Positions 1 to 13,430 of a stretch of DNA of 64,000 nucleotides are shown in pieces. The notes below the pieces were generated by a model, which was not told the origin of the DNA, made no database searches, and worked only from the letters and a program-made list of their open reading frames with translations. Source of the stretch: Ptiloglossa arizonensis (Eukaryota; Arthropoda; Insecta; Hymenoptera; Colletidae); NCBI RefSeq assembly GCF_051014685.1, contig NW_027478865.1:1-64000 (forward strand), read 5' to 3'. The position numbers and the translations under genes are program-made. Within the stretch, counting starts at the first letter, position 1. Every line of letters begins with the position of its first letter.

Positions 1-429
1 TTTCGCTGGTCTGATACTCGAAACCAATAACTGGAATGGCCTAGGGGAAAAGTACACACAGCATCGTAATCGGGCGAGTTTCTGCTTTCAGATGCAACTT
101 GAATTTCTCTAGTTCGTCAATCCGTTCGCGAGATATGGGAGTTTGAAGTTAAGGAATGATTGAGGATCCCTCAAAATTTTCGCAAGTCTGATACTCGAAA
201 CCAATAACTACAACTGCCTAGGGCAAAAATACACATACCGTTGTAATCGGGCGAGTTTTTGCTTTCAGATGCAACAGGAACTTCTCGAGTTCGTCAATCC
301 GTTCGCGAGACATGGGACCTTGAAGTTAAGGAATGGTTGAGAAGCCATCAAAATTTTCGCAAGTCTGATACCCGAAACCAATAACTACTGTGGCCTAGGG
401 CAAAAATACACATACCATTGTAATCGGGC

Positions 430-2450
430 GAGTTTCTGCTTTCAGATGCAACTGGAATTTCTCGAGTTCGTCAATCCGTTCGCGAGATATGGGAGCTTGA
501 AATAAAGGTATGGTTGAGAAACCATCAAAATTTTAGTAAGTCTGATACTCGAAACCAATAACTACTATGGCCTAGGGCAAAAATACACATACCACTGTAG
601 TCGGGCGAGTTTCTGTTTTCAGATGCAACAGGTATTTCTCGAGTTCGTCAATCAGTTCGCGAGATATGGGAGTTTGAAGTTAAGGAATGGTTGAGAAACC
701 ACCAAAATTTTCGCAAGTCTGATACCCGAAACCAGTAACTACTATTGCCTAGGGAAAAAATACACATGCCGTTGGAATCGGGCGAGCTTCTACTTTCAGA
801 TGCAGCAGGAGTTTCTCGAGTTCGTCAATCCGTTCGCGAGATATGGGACTTTGAAGTTAAGGAATGGTTGAGAAACAATCAAAATTTTCGCTGGTCTGAT
901 ACTCGAAACCAATAACTGGAATGGCCTAGGGGAAAAGTACACAGACCACTGTAATCGGGCGAGTTTCTGCTTTCAGATGCAACAGGAATTTCTCGAGTTC
1001 GTCAATCCGTTCGCTAGATATGGGAGTTTGAAGTTAAGGAATGGCTGAGAAATCATCAAAATTTTCGCAAGTCTGATACTCGAAACCATTATCTACTATT
1101 GCCTAGGGCAAAAATACAAATACCGTTGCAATCGGGCGAGCTTCTACTTTCAGATGCAGCAGGAGTTTCTCGAGTTCGTCAATCCGTTCGCGAGATATGG
1201 GCTTTGAAGTTAAGGAATGGTTGAGAAACCATCAAAATTTTCGCTGGTCTGATACTCGAAACCAATAACTGGAATGGCCTAGGGGAAAAGTACACATACC
1301 ATTGTAATCGGGCGAGTTTCTGCTTTCTGATGCAACTGGAATTTCTCTAGTTCGTCAATCCGTTCGGGAGATATGGGATTTTGGAGTTAAGGAATGGTTG
1401 AGAAACCATCAAAATTTTCGCAAGTCTGATACTCGAAACCAATAAGTACTACTGCCTAAGGCAAAAATACACATACCGTTGTAATCGGGCGAGTTTCTGC
1501 TTTCAGATGCAACTGGAATTTCTCGAGTTCGTCAATCCGTTCGCGAGATATGGGAGCTTGAAATAAAGGTATGGTTGAGAAACCATCAAAATTTTAGTAA
1601 GTCTGATACTCGAAACCAATAACTACTATGGCCTAGGGCAAAAATACACATACCACTGTAATCGGGCGAGTTTCTGTTTTCAGATGCAACAGGTATTTCT
1701 CGAGTTCGTCAATCAGTTCGCGAGATATGGGAGTTTGAAGTTAAGGAATGGTAGAGAAACCACCAAAATTTTCGCAAGTCTGATACTCGAAACCAGTAAC
1801 TACTATTGCCTAGGGAAAAAATACACATACCGTTGGAATCGGGCGAGCTTCTACTTTCAGATGCAGCAGGAGTTTCTCGAGTTCGTCAATCCGTTCGCGA
1901 GATATGGGACTTTGAAGTTAAGGAATGGTTGAGAAACCATCAAAATTTTCGCTGGTCTGATACTCGAAACCAATAACTGGAATGGCCTAGGGGAAAAGTA
2001 CACAGACCATTGTAATCGGGCGAGTTTCTGCTTTCAGATGCAACAGGAATTTCTCGAGTTCGTCAATCCGTTCGCTAGATATGGGAGTTTGAAGTTAAGG
2101 AATGGCTGAGAAATCATCAAAATTTTCGCAAGCCTGATACTCGAAACCATTATCTACTATTGCCTAGGGCAAAAATACACATACCGTTGCAATCGGGCGA
2201 GCTTCTACTTTCAGATGCAGCAGGAGTTTCTCGAGTTCGTCAATCCGTTCGCGAGATATGGGACTTTGAAGTTAAGGAATGGTTGAGAAACCATCAAAAT
2301 TTTCGCTGGTCTGATACTCGAAACCAATAACTGGAATGGCCTAGGGGAAAAGTACACATACCATTGTAATCGGGCGAGTTGCTTCAGATGCAACTGGAAT
2401 TTCTCTAGTTCGTCAATCCGTTCGGGAGATATGGGATTTTGAAGTTAAGG
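430..2450 (+). repeat. Six-monomer duplication, offset 1,061 bp
   Basis: About 430-1,400 and 1,491-2,450 share the same ordered set of rare variants: GAGCTTGAAATAAAGG, ATTTTAGTAAG, TTCTGTTTTCAG, CAATCAGTTCGCG and finally TTCGGGAGATATGGGATTTT. The offset is 6 x 177 - 1. Differences are few, for example TTGAG to TAGAG near 1,751 and a small deletion near 2,380 that fuses GAGTT to GCTTCAG. This supports a block duplication rather than independent mutation. Confidence 0.75.
688..701. repeat. Conserved inverted repeat in every monomer (class A example)
   Basis: TGGTTGAGAAACCA forms a 5-bp stem closed by a GAGA tetraloop. Most class A units have flanks that extend it to 6 bp (ATGGTT/AACCAT). It is one of the best-preserved parts of the monomer, although variants such as GGTAGAGAAACC and GGTTGAGAAGCC weaken it in some units. 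It could be a protein-binding dyad or a hairpin in satellite RNA. Role unknown. Confidence 0.6.
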
Positions 2451-5400
2451 AATGGTTGAGAAACCATTAAAATTTTCGCTGGTCTGATACTCGAAACCAA
2501 TAACTGGAATGGCCTAGGGGAAAAGTACACACAGCATCGTAATCGGGCGGGTTTCTGCTTTCAGATGCAGCTTGAATTTCTCTAGTTCGTCAATCCGTTC
2601 GCGAGATATGGGAGCTTGAAGTTAAGGAATGGTTGAGAAGCCATCAAAATTTTCGAAAGTCTGATACCCGAAACAAATAACTACTGTGGCCTAGGGCAAA
2701 AATACACATACCATTGTAATCGGGCGAGTTTCTGCTTTCAGATGCAACTGGAATTTCTCGAGTTCGTCAATCCGTTCGCGAGATATGGGAGCTTGAAATA
2801 ATGGAATGGTTGAGAAACCATCAAAATTTTAGTAAGTCTGATACTTGAAACCAATAACCACTATGGCCTAGTGCAAAAATACACTTACCACTGTAATCGG
2901 GCGAGTTTCTGATTTCAGATGCAACAGGTATTTCTCGAGTTCGTCAATCAGTTCGCGAGATATGGGAGTTTGAAGTTAAGGAATGGTTGAGGAACCACCA
3001 AAATTTTCGCAAGTCTGATACTCGAAACCAGTAACTACTGTTGCCTAGGGCAAAAATACACGTACCGTTGGAATCGGGCGAGCTTCTACTTTCAGATGCA
3101 GCAGGAGTTTCTCGAGTTCGTCAATCCGTTCGCGAGATATGGGACTTTGAAGTTAAGGAATGGTTGAGAAACCATCAATATTTTCGCTGGTCTGATACTC
3201 GAAACCAATAACTGGAATGGCCTAGGGGAAAAGTACACATACCATTGTAATCGGGCGAGTTTCTGCTTTCAGATGCAACTGGAATTTCTCTAGTTCGTCA
3301 ATCCGTTCGGGAGATATGGGAGTTTGAAGTTAAGGAATGGTTGAGAAACCATCAAAATTTTCGCAAGTCTGATACTCGAAACCAATAAGTACTACTGCCT
3401 AAGGCAAAAATACACATACCGTTGTAACCGGGCGAGTTTCTGCTTTCAGATGCAACTGGCATTTCTCGAGGTCGTCAATCCGTTCGCGAGATATGGGAGC
3501 TTGAAGTTAAGGAATGGTTGAGAAACCATCAAAATTTTCGCTGGTCTGATACTCGAAACCAATAACTGGAATGGCCTATGGGAAAAGTACACACCCCATT
3601 GTAATCGGGCGAGTTTCTACTTTCAGATGCAACAGGAATTTCTCGAGTTTGTCAATCCGTTCGCGAGATATGGGAGTTTGAAGTTAAGGATTGGTTGAGA
3701 AACCATCAAAATTTTCGCTGGTCTGATACTCGAAACCAGTAACTACTATTGCCTAGGGCAAAAATACACATACCGTTGTAATCGGGCGAGCTTCTACTTT
3801 CAGATGCAGCAGGAGTTTCTGGAGATCGTCAATCCGTTCGCGAGATATGGGAGTTTGAAGTTAAGGAATGTTTGAGAAACCCTCAAAATTTTCGCAAGTC
3901 TGATACTCGAAACCAATAACTACAACTGCCTAGGGCAAAAATACATATACCGTTGTAATCCGGCGAGCTTCTACCTTCAGATGCAACAGGAATTTCTCGA
4001 GTTCGTCAATCCCTTCGCGAGATATGGGAGTTTGAAGTTAAGGAATGGTTGAGAAACCATCAAAATTTTCGCAAGTCTGATACTCGAAACCAATAACTGC
4101 TATGGCCTAGGGAAAAAATACACATACCATTGTAATCGGGCGAGATTATGCTTTCAGATGTAACTGGAATTTCTCGAGTTGGTAATCCGTTCGCGAGATA
4201 TGGGAGTTTGAAGTTAAGGAATGTTTGAGAAACTATCAAAATTTTAGTAAGTCTGATACTCGAAACAAATTACTACTATGGCCTAGGGCAAAAATACACA
4301 TACCGTTGTAATCGGGCGTGTTTCTACTTTCAGATGCATCAGGATTTTCTCGAGTTCGTTAATCCGTCCGCGATATATGGGAATTTGAAGTTAAGGAATG
4401 GTTGAGAAACTATCAAAAAATTTAGTAAGTCTGATACTCGAAACCAATAATTACTAATGCCTAGGGCAAAAATAAACATACTGTTGTAATCGGGCGAGTT
4501 TCTACTTTCAGGTGCAACAGGAATTTCTCGAGTTAGTCAATCCGTTCGCGAGATATGGGAGTTTGAAGCTAAGGAATGGTTGAGAAACCATCAAAATTTT
4601 CGCTGGTCTGATACTCGAAACCAATAACTGGAATAGCCTAGGGGAAAAGTGCGCACCCCATTGTAATCGGCCGAGTTTCTACTTTCAGATGCAACAGGAA
4701 TTTCTCGAGTTCGTCAATCCGTTCGCGAGATATGGGAGTTTGAAGTTAAGGAATGGTTGAGAAACCATCAAAGTTTTCGCTGGTCTGATACTCGAAACCA
4801 ATAACTGGAATGGACTAGGGGAAAGGTACACATACCACTATAATCGGGCGAGTTTCTGCTTTCAGACTCATCAGGAATTTCTCGAGTTGGTAATCCGTTC
4901 GCGAGATATGGGAGTTTGAAGTTAAGGAATGGTTGAGAAACCATCAAAATTTTCGCTGGTCTGATACTCAACACCAATAACAGGAATGGCCTAGGGGAAA
5001 AGTACACATACCATTGTAATCAGACGGGTTTTTGCATTCAGATGCAACTGGAATTTCTCGAGGTCGTCAATCCGTTCGCGAGATATGGGAGCTTGAAGTT
5101 AAGGAATGGTTGAGAAACCATCAAAATTTTCGCTGGTCTGATACTCGAAACCAATAACTGGAATGGCCTAGGGGAAAAGTACATACCCCATTGTAATCGG
5201 GCGAGTTTCTACTTTCAGATGCAACAGGAATTTCTCGAGTTCGTCAATCCGTTCGCGAGATATGGGAATTTGAAGTTAAGGAATGGTTGAGAAACCATCA
5301 AAATTTTCGCTGGTCTGATACTCGAAACCAATAACTGGAATGGCCTAGGGGAAAAGTACACATACCACTGTAATCGGGCGAGTTTCTGCTTTCAGATGCA

Positions 5401-8400
5401 TCAGGAATTTCTCGAGTTCGTCAATCCGTTCGCGAGATATGGGAGTTTGAAGTTAAGGAATGGTTGAGAAACCATCAAAATTTTCGCTGGTCTGATACTC
5501 GAAACCAATAACTGGAATGGCTTAGGGGAAAAGTACACATACCATTGTATCGGGCGAGTTTCTGCTTTCAGATGCAACTGGAATTTCTCTAGTTCGTCAA
5601 TCCGTTCGCGAGATATGGGAGTTTGAAGTTAAGGAATGTTTGAGAAACCCTCAAAATTTTCGCAAGTCTGATACTCGGAACCAATAACTGCTATGGCCTA
5701 GGGCAAAAATACACATACCATTGTAATCGGGCGAGATTATGCTTTCAGATGTAACTGGAATTTCTCGAGTTGGTAATCCGTTCGCGAGATATGGGAGTTT
5801 GAACTTAAGGAATGGTTGAGAAACTATCAAAATTTTAGTAAGTCTGATACTCGAAACCAATAATTACTAATGCCTAGGGCGAAAATACACATACTGTTGT
5901 AATCGGGCGAGTTTCTACTTTCAGGTGCAACAGGAATTTCTCGAGTTAGTCAATCCGTTCGCGAGATATGGGAGTTTGAAGTTAAGGAATGGTTGAGAAA
6001 CCATCAAAATTTTCGCTGGTCTGATACTCGAAACCAATAACTGGAATAGCCTAGGGGAAAAGTACGCACCCCATTGTAATCGGCCGAGTTTCTACTTTCA
6101 GATGCAACAGGAATTTCTCGAGTTCGTCATTCCGTTCGCGAGATATGGGAGTTTGAAGTTAAGGAATGGTTGAGAAACCATCAAAATTTTCGCAAGTCTA
6201 ATGCTCGAAACCAATAACTACTATGGCCTACGGCAAAAATACACATGCCATTGTAATCGGGCGAGTTCCTGTTTTCAGGTGCAACAGGAATTTCTCGAGT
6301 TAGTCAATCCGTTCGCGAGATATGGGAGTTTGAAGTTAAGGAATGGTTGAGAAACCATCAAAATTTTCGCAAGTCTGATACTCGAAACCAATAAGTACTA
6401 TTGCCTAAGGCAAAAATACACATGCCATTGTAATCGGGCGAGTTTCTATTTTCAGGTGCAACAGGAATTTCTCGAGTTAGTCAATCCGTTCGCGAGATAT
6501 GGTAGTTTGAAGTTAAGGAATGGTTGAGAAACCATCAAAATTTTCGCTGGTCTGATACTCGAAACCAATAACTGGAATGGCCTAGGGGAAAAGTACACAC
6601 AGCATCGTAATCGGGCAAGTTTCTGCTTTCAGATGCAACTGGAATTTCTCTAGTTCGTCAATCCGTTCGCGAGATATGGGAGTTTGAAGTTAAGGAATGG
6701 TTGAGAATCCCTCAAAATTTTCGCAAGTCTGATACTCGAAACCAATAACTACAACTGCCTAGGGCAAAAATACACATACCGTTGTAATCGGGCGAGTTTT
6801 TGCTTTCAGGTGCAACAGGAATTTCTCGAGTTCGTCAATCCGTTCGCGAGATATGGGAGTTTGAAGTTAAGGAATGGCTGAGAAACCATCAAAATTTTCG
6901 CAAGTCTGATACTCGAAACCAATAAGTACTATTGCCTAAGGCAAAAATACACATACCGTTGTAATCGGGCGAGTTTCTGCTTTCAGATGCAACAGGAAGT
7001 TCTCGAGTTCGTCAATCCGTTCGCGAGATATGGGAGTTTGAAGCTAAGGAATGGTTGAGAAACCACCAAAATTTTCGCTAGTCTGATACTCGAAACCAAT
7101 AACTGGATTGGCCTAGGGGAAAAGTACACATACCATTGTAATCGGGCGAGTTTCTGCTTTCAGATGCAACTGGAATTTCTCTAGTTCGTCAATCCGTTCG
7201 TGAGATATGGGAGTTTGAAGTTAAGGAATGGTTGAGAAACCATCAAAATTTTCACTGGTCTGATACACGAAACCAATAACTGGAATAGCCTAGGGGAAAA
7301 GTACGCACCCCATTGTAATCGGCCGAGTTTCTACTTTCAGATGCAACTGGAATTTCTCGAGTTCGTCAATCCGTTCGCGAGATATGGGAATTTGAAGTTA
7401 AGGAATGGTTGAGAAACTATCAAAAAATTTAGTATGTCTGATACTCGAAACCCATAATTACTAATGCCTAGGGCAAAAATACACATACTGTTGTAATCGG
7501 GCGAGTTTCTACTTTCAGGTGCAACAGGAATTTCTCGAGTTAGTCAATCCGTTCCCGAGATATGGGAGTTTGAAATTAAGGAATGGTTGAGAAACAATCA
7601 AAATTTTCGCTGGCCTGATACTCGAAACCAATAACTGGAATAGCCTAGGTGAAATGTACGCACCCCATTGTAATCGGCCGAGTTTCTACTTTCAGATGCA
7701 ACAGGAATTTCTCGAGTTCGTCAATCCGTTCGCGAGATATGGGAGTTTGAAGTTAAGGAATGGTTGAGAAACCATCAAAATTTTCGCAAGTCTAATGCTC
7801 GAAACCAATAACTACTATGGCCTACGGCAAAAATACACATGCCATTGTAATCGGGCGAGTTCCTACTTTCAGGTGCAACAGGAATTTCTCGAGTTAGTCA
7901 ATCCGTTCGCGAGATATGGGAGTTTGAAGTTAAGGAATGGTTGAGAAACCATCAAAATTTTCACTGGTCTGATACACGAAACCAATAACTGGAATAGCCT
8001 AGGGGAAAAGTACGCACCCCATTGTAATCGGCCGAGTTTCTACTTTCAGATGCAACAGGAATTTCTCGAGTTCGTCAATGCGTTCGCGAGATATGGGAGT
8101 TTGAAGTTAAAGAATGGTTGAGAAACCATCAAAATTTTCGCAAGTCTAATGCTCGAAACCAATAACTACTGTGGCCTAGGGCAAAAATACACATACCATT
8201 GTAATCGGGCGAGCTTCTGCTTTCAGATACATCAGGAATTTCTCGAATTCGTCAATCCGTTCGCGAGACATGGGAGTTTGAAGTTAAGGAATGGCTGAGA
8301 AACCATCAAAATTTTCGCAAGTCTGATACTCGAAACCAATAAGTACTATTGCCTAAGGCAAAAATACACATACCGTTGTAATCGGGCGAGTTTCTGCTTT

Positions 8401-10980
8401 CAGATGCAGCAGGAATATCTCGAGTTCGTCAATCCGTTCGCGAAATATGGGAGTTTGAAGTTAAGGAATGGCTGAGAAACCATCAAAATTTTCGCAGGTC
8501 TGATACTCGAAACCAATAACTACAACTGCCTAGGGCAAAAATACACATACCGTTGTAATCGGGCGAGTTTTTGCTTTCAGATGCAACAGGAATTTCTCGA
8601 CTTCGTCAATCCGTTCGCGAGATATGGGAGTTTGAAGTTAAGGAATGGTTGAGAAACCACCAAAATTTTCGCAAGTCTGATACTCGAAACCAGTAACTAC
8701 TATTGCCTATGGCGAAAATACACATACCGTTGGAATCGGGCGAGCTTCTACTTTCAGATGCAGCAGGAGTTTCTCGAGTTCGTCAATCCGTTCGCGAGAT
8801 ATGGGACTTTGAAGTTAAGGAATGGTTGAGAAACCATCAAAATTTTCGCTGGTCTGATACTCGAAACCAATAACTGGAATGGCCTAGGGGAAAAGTACAC
8901 ACACCATTGTAATCGGGCGAGTTTCTGCTTTCAGATACAACAGGAATTTCTCGAGTTCGTCAATCCGTTCGCTAGATATGGGAGTTTGAAGTTAAGGAAT
9001 GCCTGAGAAATCTTCAAAATTTTCGCAAGTCTGATACTCGAAACCATTAACTACTATTGCCTAGGGCAAAAATACACATACCGTTGCAATCGGGCGAGCT
9101 TCTACTTTCAGATACAGCAGGAGTTTCTCGAGTTCGTCAATCCGTTCGCGAGATATGGGACTTTGAAGTTAAGGAATGGTTGAGAAACCATCAAAATTTT
9201 CGCTGGTCTGATACTCGAAACCAATATCTGGAATGGCCTAGGGGAAAAGTACACGCACCATTGTAATCGGGCGAGTTTCTGCTTTCAGATGCAACAGGTA
9301 TTTCTCGAGTTCGTCAATCAGTTCGCGAGATATGGGAGTTTGAAGTTAAGGAATGGTTGAGAAACCACCAAAATTATCGCAAGTCTGATACTCGAAACCA
9401 ATAACTACAACTGCCTAGGGCAAAAATACACATACCGTTGTAATCGGGCGAGTTTTTGCTTTCAGATGCAACTGGAATTTCTCGAGTTCGTCAATCCGTT
9501 CGCGAGATATGGGAGTTTGAAGTTAAGGAATGGTTGAGAATCCCTCAAAATTTTCGCAAGTCTGATACTCGAAACCAATAACTACAACTGCCTAGGGCAA
9601 AAATACACATACCGTTGTAATCGGGCGAGTTTTTGCTTTCAGATGCAACTGGAATTTCTCGAGTTCGTCAATCCGTTCGCGAGATATGGGAGTTTGAAGT
9701 TAAGGAATGGTTGAGAAACCATTAAAATTTCCGCTGGACTGATACTCGAAACCAATAACTGGAATGGCCTAGGGGAAAAGTACACACAGCATCCTAATCG
9801 GGCGAGTTTCTGCTTTCAGATGCAACAGGAATTTCTCGAGTTCGTCAATCCGTTCGCGAGATATGGGAGTTTGAAGTTAAGGAATGGTTGAGAAACCACC
9901 AAAATTATCGCAAGTCTGATACTCGAAACCAATAACTACAACTGCCTAGGGCAAAAATACACATACCGTTGTAATCGGGCGAGTTTTTGCTTTCAGATGC
10001 AACTGGAATTTCTCGAGTTCGTCAATCCGTTCGCGAGATATGGGAGCTTGAAATAAAGGAATGGTTGAGAAACCATCAAAATTTTCGCAAGTCTGATACT
10101 CGAAACCAATAAGTACTACTACCTAAGACAAAAAAACACATACCGTTGTAATCGGGCGAGTTTCTGCTTTCAGATGCAACAGGAATTTCTCGAGTTCGTC
10201 AATCCGTTCGCGAGATATGGGAGTTTGAAGTTAAGGAATGGTTGAGAAACCATCAAAATTTTCGCAAGTCTAATGCTCGAAACCAATAACTACTATGGCC
10301 TACGGCAAAAATACACATGCCATTGTAATCGGGCGAGTTTCTACTTTCAGGTGCAACAGGAATTTCTCGAGTTAGTCAATCCGTTCGCGAGATATGGGAG
10401 TTTGAAGTTAAGGAATGGTTGAGAAACCATTAAAATTTTCGCTGGTCTGATACTCGAAACCAATAACTGGAATGGCCTAGGGGAAAAGTACACACACCAT
10501 TGTAATCGGGCGAGTTTCTGCTTTCAGATGCAACAGGTATTTCTCGAGTTCGTCAATCAGTTCGCGAGGTATGGGAGTTTGAAGTTAAGGAATGGTTGAG
10601 AAACCACCAAAATTATCGCAAGTCTGATACTCGAAACCAGTAACTACTATTGCCTCGGGCAAAAATACACATACCGTTGGAATCGGGCGAGCTTCTACTT
10701 TCAGATGCAGCAGGAGTTTCTCGAGTTCGTCAATCCGTTCGCGAGATATGGGACTTTGAAGTTAAGGAATGGTTGAGAAACCATCAAAATTTTCGCTGCT
10801 CTGATACTCGAAACCAATAACTGGAATGGCCTAGGGGAAAAGTACACACAGCATCGTAATCGGGCGAGTGTCTGCTTTCAGATGCAACTGGAATTTCTCT
10901 AGTTCGTCAATCAGTTCGCGAGATATGGGACTTCGAAGTTAAGGAATGGCTGAGAAACCATCAAAATTTTCGCAGGTCTG
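2450..10980 (+). repeat. Class A satellite with overlapping partial duplications
   Basis: Only satellite monomers are present. Marker variants recur in small groups without a clean long period. GCGAGATTATGC with the one-base-short form GAGTTGGTAATCCG occurs near 4.14 and 5.73 kb. GGAATAGCCTAGG with ATCGGCCGAG occurs near 4.63, 6.04, 7.28 and 8.0 kb. TCTAATGCTCGAAACC with GGCCTACGGC occurs near 6.2, 7.8 and 10.26 kb. This looks like repeated small exchanges that blurred older blocks. No gene is visible. Confidence 0.7.
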
Positions 10981-13430
10981 ATACTCGAAACCATTAACTA
11001 CTATTGCCTAGGGCAAAAATACACATACCGTTTCAATCGGGCGAGCTTCTACTTTCAGATGCAGCAAGAGTTTCTCGAGTTCGTCAATCCGTTCGCGAAA
11101 TATGGGAGTTTGATGTTAAGGAATGGTTGAGAAACCATTAAAATTTTCGCTGCTCTGATACTCGAAACCAATAACTGGAATCGCCTAGGGGAAAAGTACA
11201 CACAGCATCGTAATCGGGCGAGTGTCTGCTTTCAGATGCAACTGGAATTTCTCTAGTTCGTCAATCCGTTCGCGAGATATGGGAGTTTGAAGTTAAGGAA
11301 TGGTTGAGAATCCCTCAAAATTTTCGCAAGTCTGATACTCGAAACCAATAACAACAACTGCCTAGGGCAAAAATACACATACCGTTGTAATCGGGCGAGT
11401 TTTTGCTTTCAGATGCAACTGGAATTTCTCGAGTTCGTCAATCCGTTCGCGAGATATGGGAGCTTGAAATAAAGGAATGGTTGAGAAACCATCAAAATTT
11501 TCGCAAGTCTGATACTCGAAACCAATAAGTACTACTACCTAAGGCAAAAAAACACATACCGTTGTAATCGGGCGAGTTTCTGCTTTCAGATGCAACAGGA
11601 ATTTCTCGAGTTCGTCAACCCGTTCGCGAAATATGGGAGTTTGAAGTTAAGGAATGGTTGAGAAATCATTAAAATTTCCGCTGGACTGATACTCGAAACC
11701 AATAACTGGAATGGCCTAGGGGAAAAGTACACACAGCATCGTAATCGGGCGAGTTTCTGCTTTCAGATGCAACAGGAATTTCTCGAGTTCGTCAATCCGT
11801 TCGCGAGATATGGGAGTTTGAAGTTAAGGAATGGTTGAGAAAACATCAGAATTTTCGCAAGTCTAATGCTCGAAACCAATAACTACTATGGCCTACGGCA
11901 AAAATACACATGCCATTGTAATCGGGCGAGTTTCTACTTTCAGGTGCAACAGGAATTTCTCGAGTTAGTCAATCCGTTCGCGAGATATGGGAGTTTGAAG
12001 TTAAGGAATGGTTGAGAAACCATTAAAATTTTCGCTGGTCTGATACTCGAAACCAATAACTGGAATGGCCTAGGGGAAAAGTACACACACCATTGTAATC
12101 GGGCGAGTTTCTGCTTTCAGATGCAACAGGAATTTCTCGAGTTCGTCAATCCGTTCGCTAGATATGGGAGTTTGAAGTTAAGGAATGGCTGAGGAATCTT
12201 CAAAATTTTCGCAAGTCTGATACTCGAAACCATTAACTACTATTGCGTAGGGCAAAAATACACATACCGTTTCAATCGGGCGAGCTTCTACTTTCAGATG
12301 CAGCAGGAGTTTCTCGAGTTCGTCAATCCGTTCGCGAAATATTGGAGTTTGATGTTAAGGAATGGTTGAGAAACCATTAAAATTTTCGCTGCTCTGATAC
12401 TCGAAACCAATAAATGGAATCGCCTGGGGGAAAAGTACACACAGCATCGTAATCGGGCGAGTGTCTGCTTTCAGATGCAACTGGAATTTCTCTAGTTCGT
12501 CAATCCGTTCGCGAGATATGGGAGTTTGAAGTTAAGGAATGGTTGAGAATCCCTCAAAATTTTCGCAAGTCTGATACTCGAAACCAATAACTACAACTGC
12601 CTAGGGCAAAAATACACATACCGTTGTAATCGGGCGAGTTTTTGCTTTCAGATGCAACTGGAATTTCTCGAGTTCGTCAATCCGTTCGCGAGATATGGGA
12701 GCTTGAAATAAAGGAATGGTTGAGAAACCATCAAAATTTTCGCAAGTCTGATACTCGAAACCAATAAGTACTACTACCTAAGGCAAAAAAACACATACCG
12801 TTGTAATCGGGCGAGTTTCTGCTTTCAGATGCAACAGGAATTTCTCGAGTTCGTCAATCCGTTCGCGAAATATGGGAGTTTGAAGTTAAGGAATGGTTGA
12901 GAAACCATTAAAATTTCCGCTGGAATGATACTCGAAACCAATAACTGGAATGGCCTAGGGGAAAAGTACACACAGCATCGTAATCGGGCGAGTTTCTGCT
13001 TTCAGATGCAACAGGAATTTCTCGAGTTCGTCAATCCGTTCGCGAGATATGGGAGTTTGAAGTTAAGGAATGGTTGAGAAACCATCAAAATTTTCGCAAG
13101 TCTAATGCTTGAAACCAATAACTACTATGGCCTACGGCAAAAATACACATGCCATTGTAATCGGGCGAGTTTCTACTTTCAGGTGCAACAGGAATTTCTC
13201 GAGTAAGTCAATCCGTTCGCGAGATATGGGAGTTTGAAGTTAAGGAATGGTTGAGAAACCATTAAAATTTTCGCTGGTCTCATACTCGAAACCAATAACT
13301 GGAATGGCCTAGGGGAAAAGTACACACACCATTGTAATCGGGCGAGTTTCTGCTTTCAGATGCAACAGGAATTTCTCGAGTTCGTCAATCCGTTCGCTAG
13401 ATATGGGAGTTTGAAGTTAAGGAATGGTTG
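10980..13430 (+). repeat. Seven-monomer higher-order repeat, two copies, offset 1,239 bp
   Basis: Copy 1 (about 10,980-12,190) and copy 2 (about 12,219-13,430) lie 1,239 bp apart, exactly 7 x 177. Shared rare variants in the same order are CCGTTTCAATCGGG, GAGTTTGATGTTAAGG, CGCTGCTCTGATAC, GAGTGTCTGC, ACTACCTAAGGC, AAAATTTCCGCTGG and TCTAATGCT with CCTACGGC. The units within one copy differ far more from each other than from their counterparts, which is the signature of a higher-order repeat. Confidence 0.8.
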
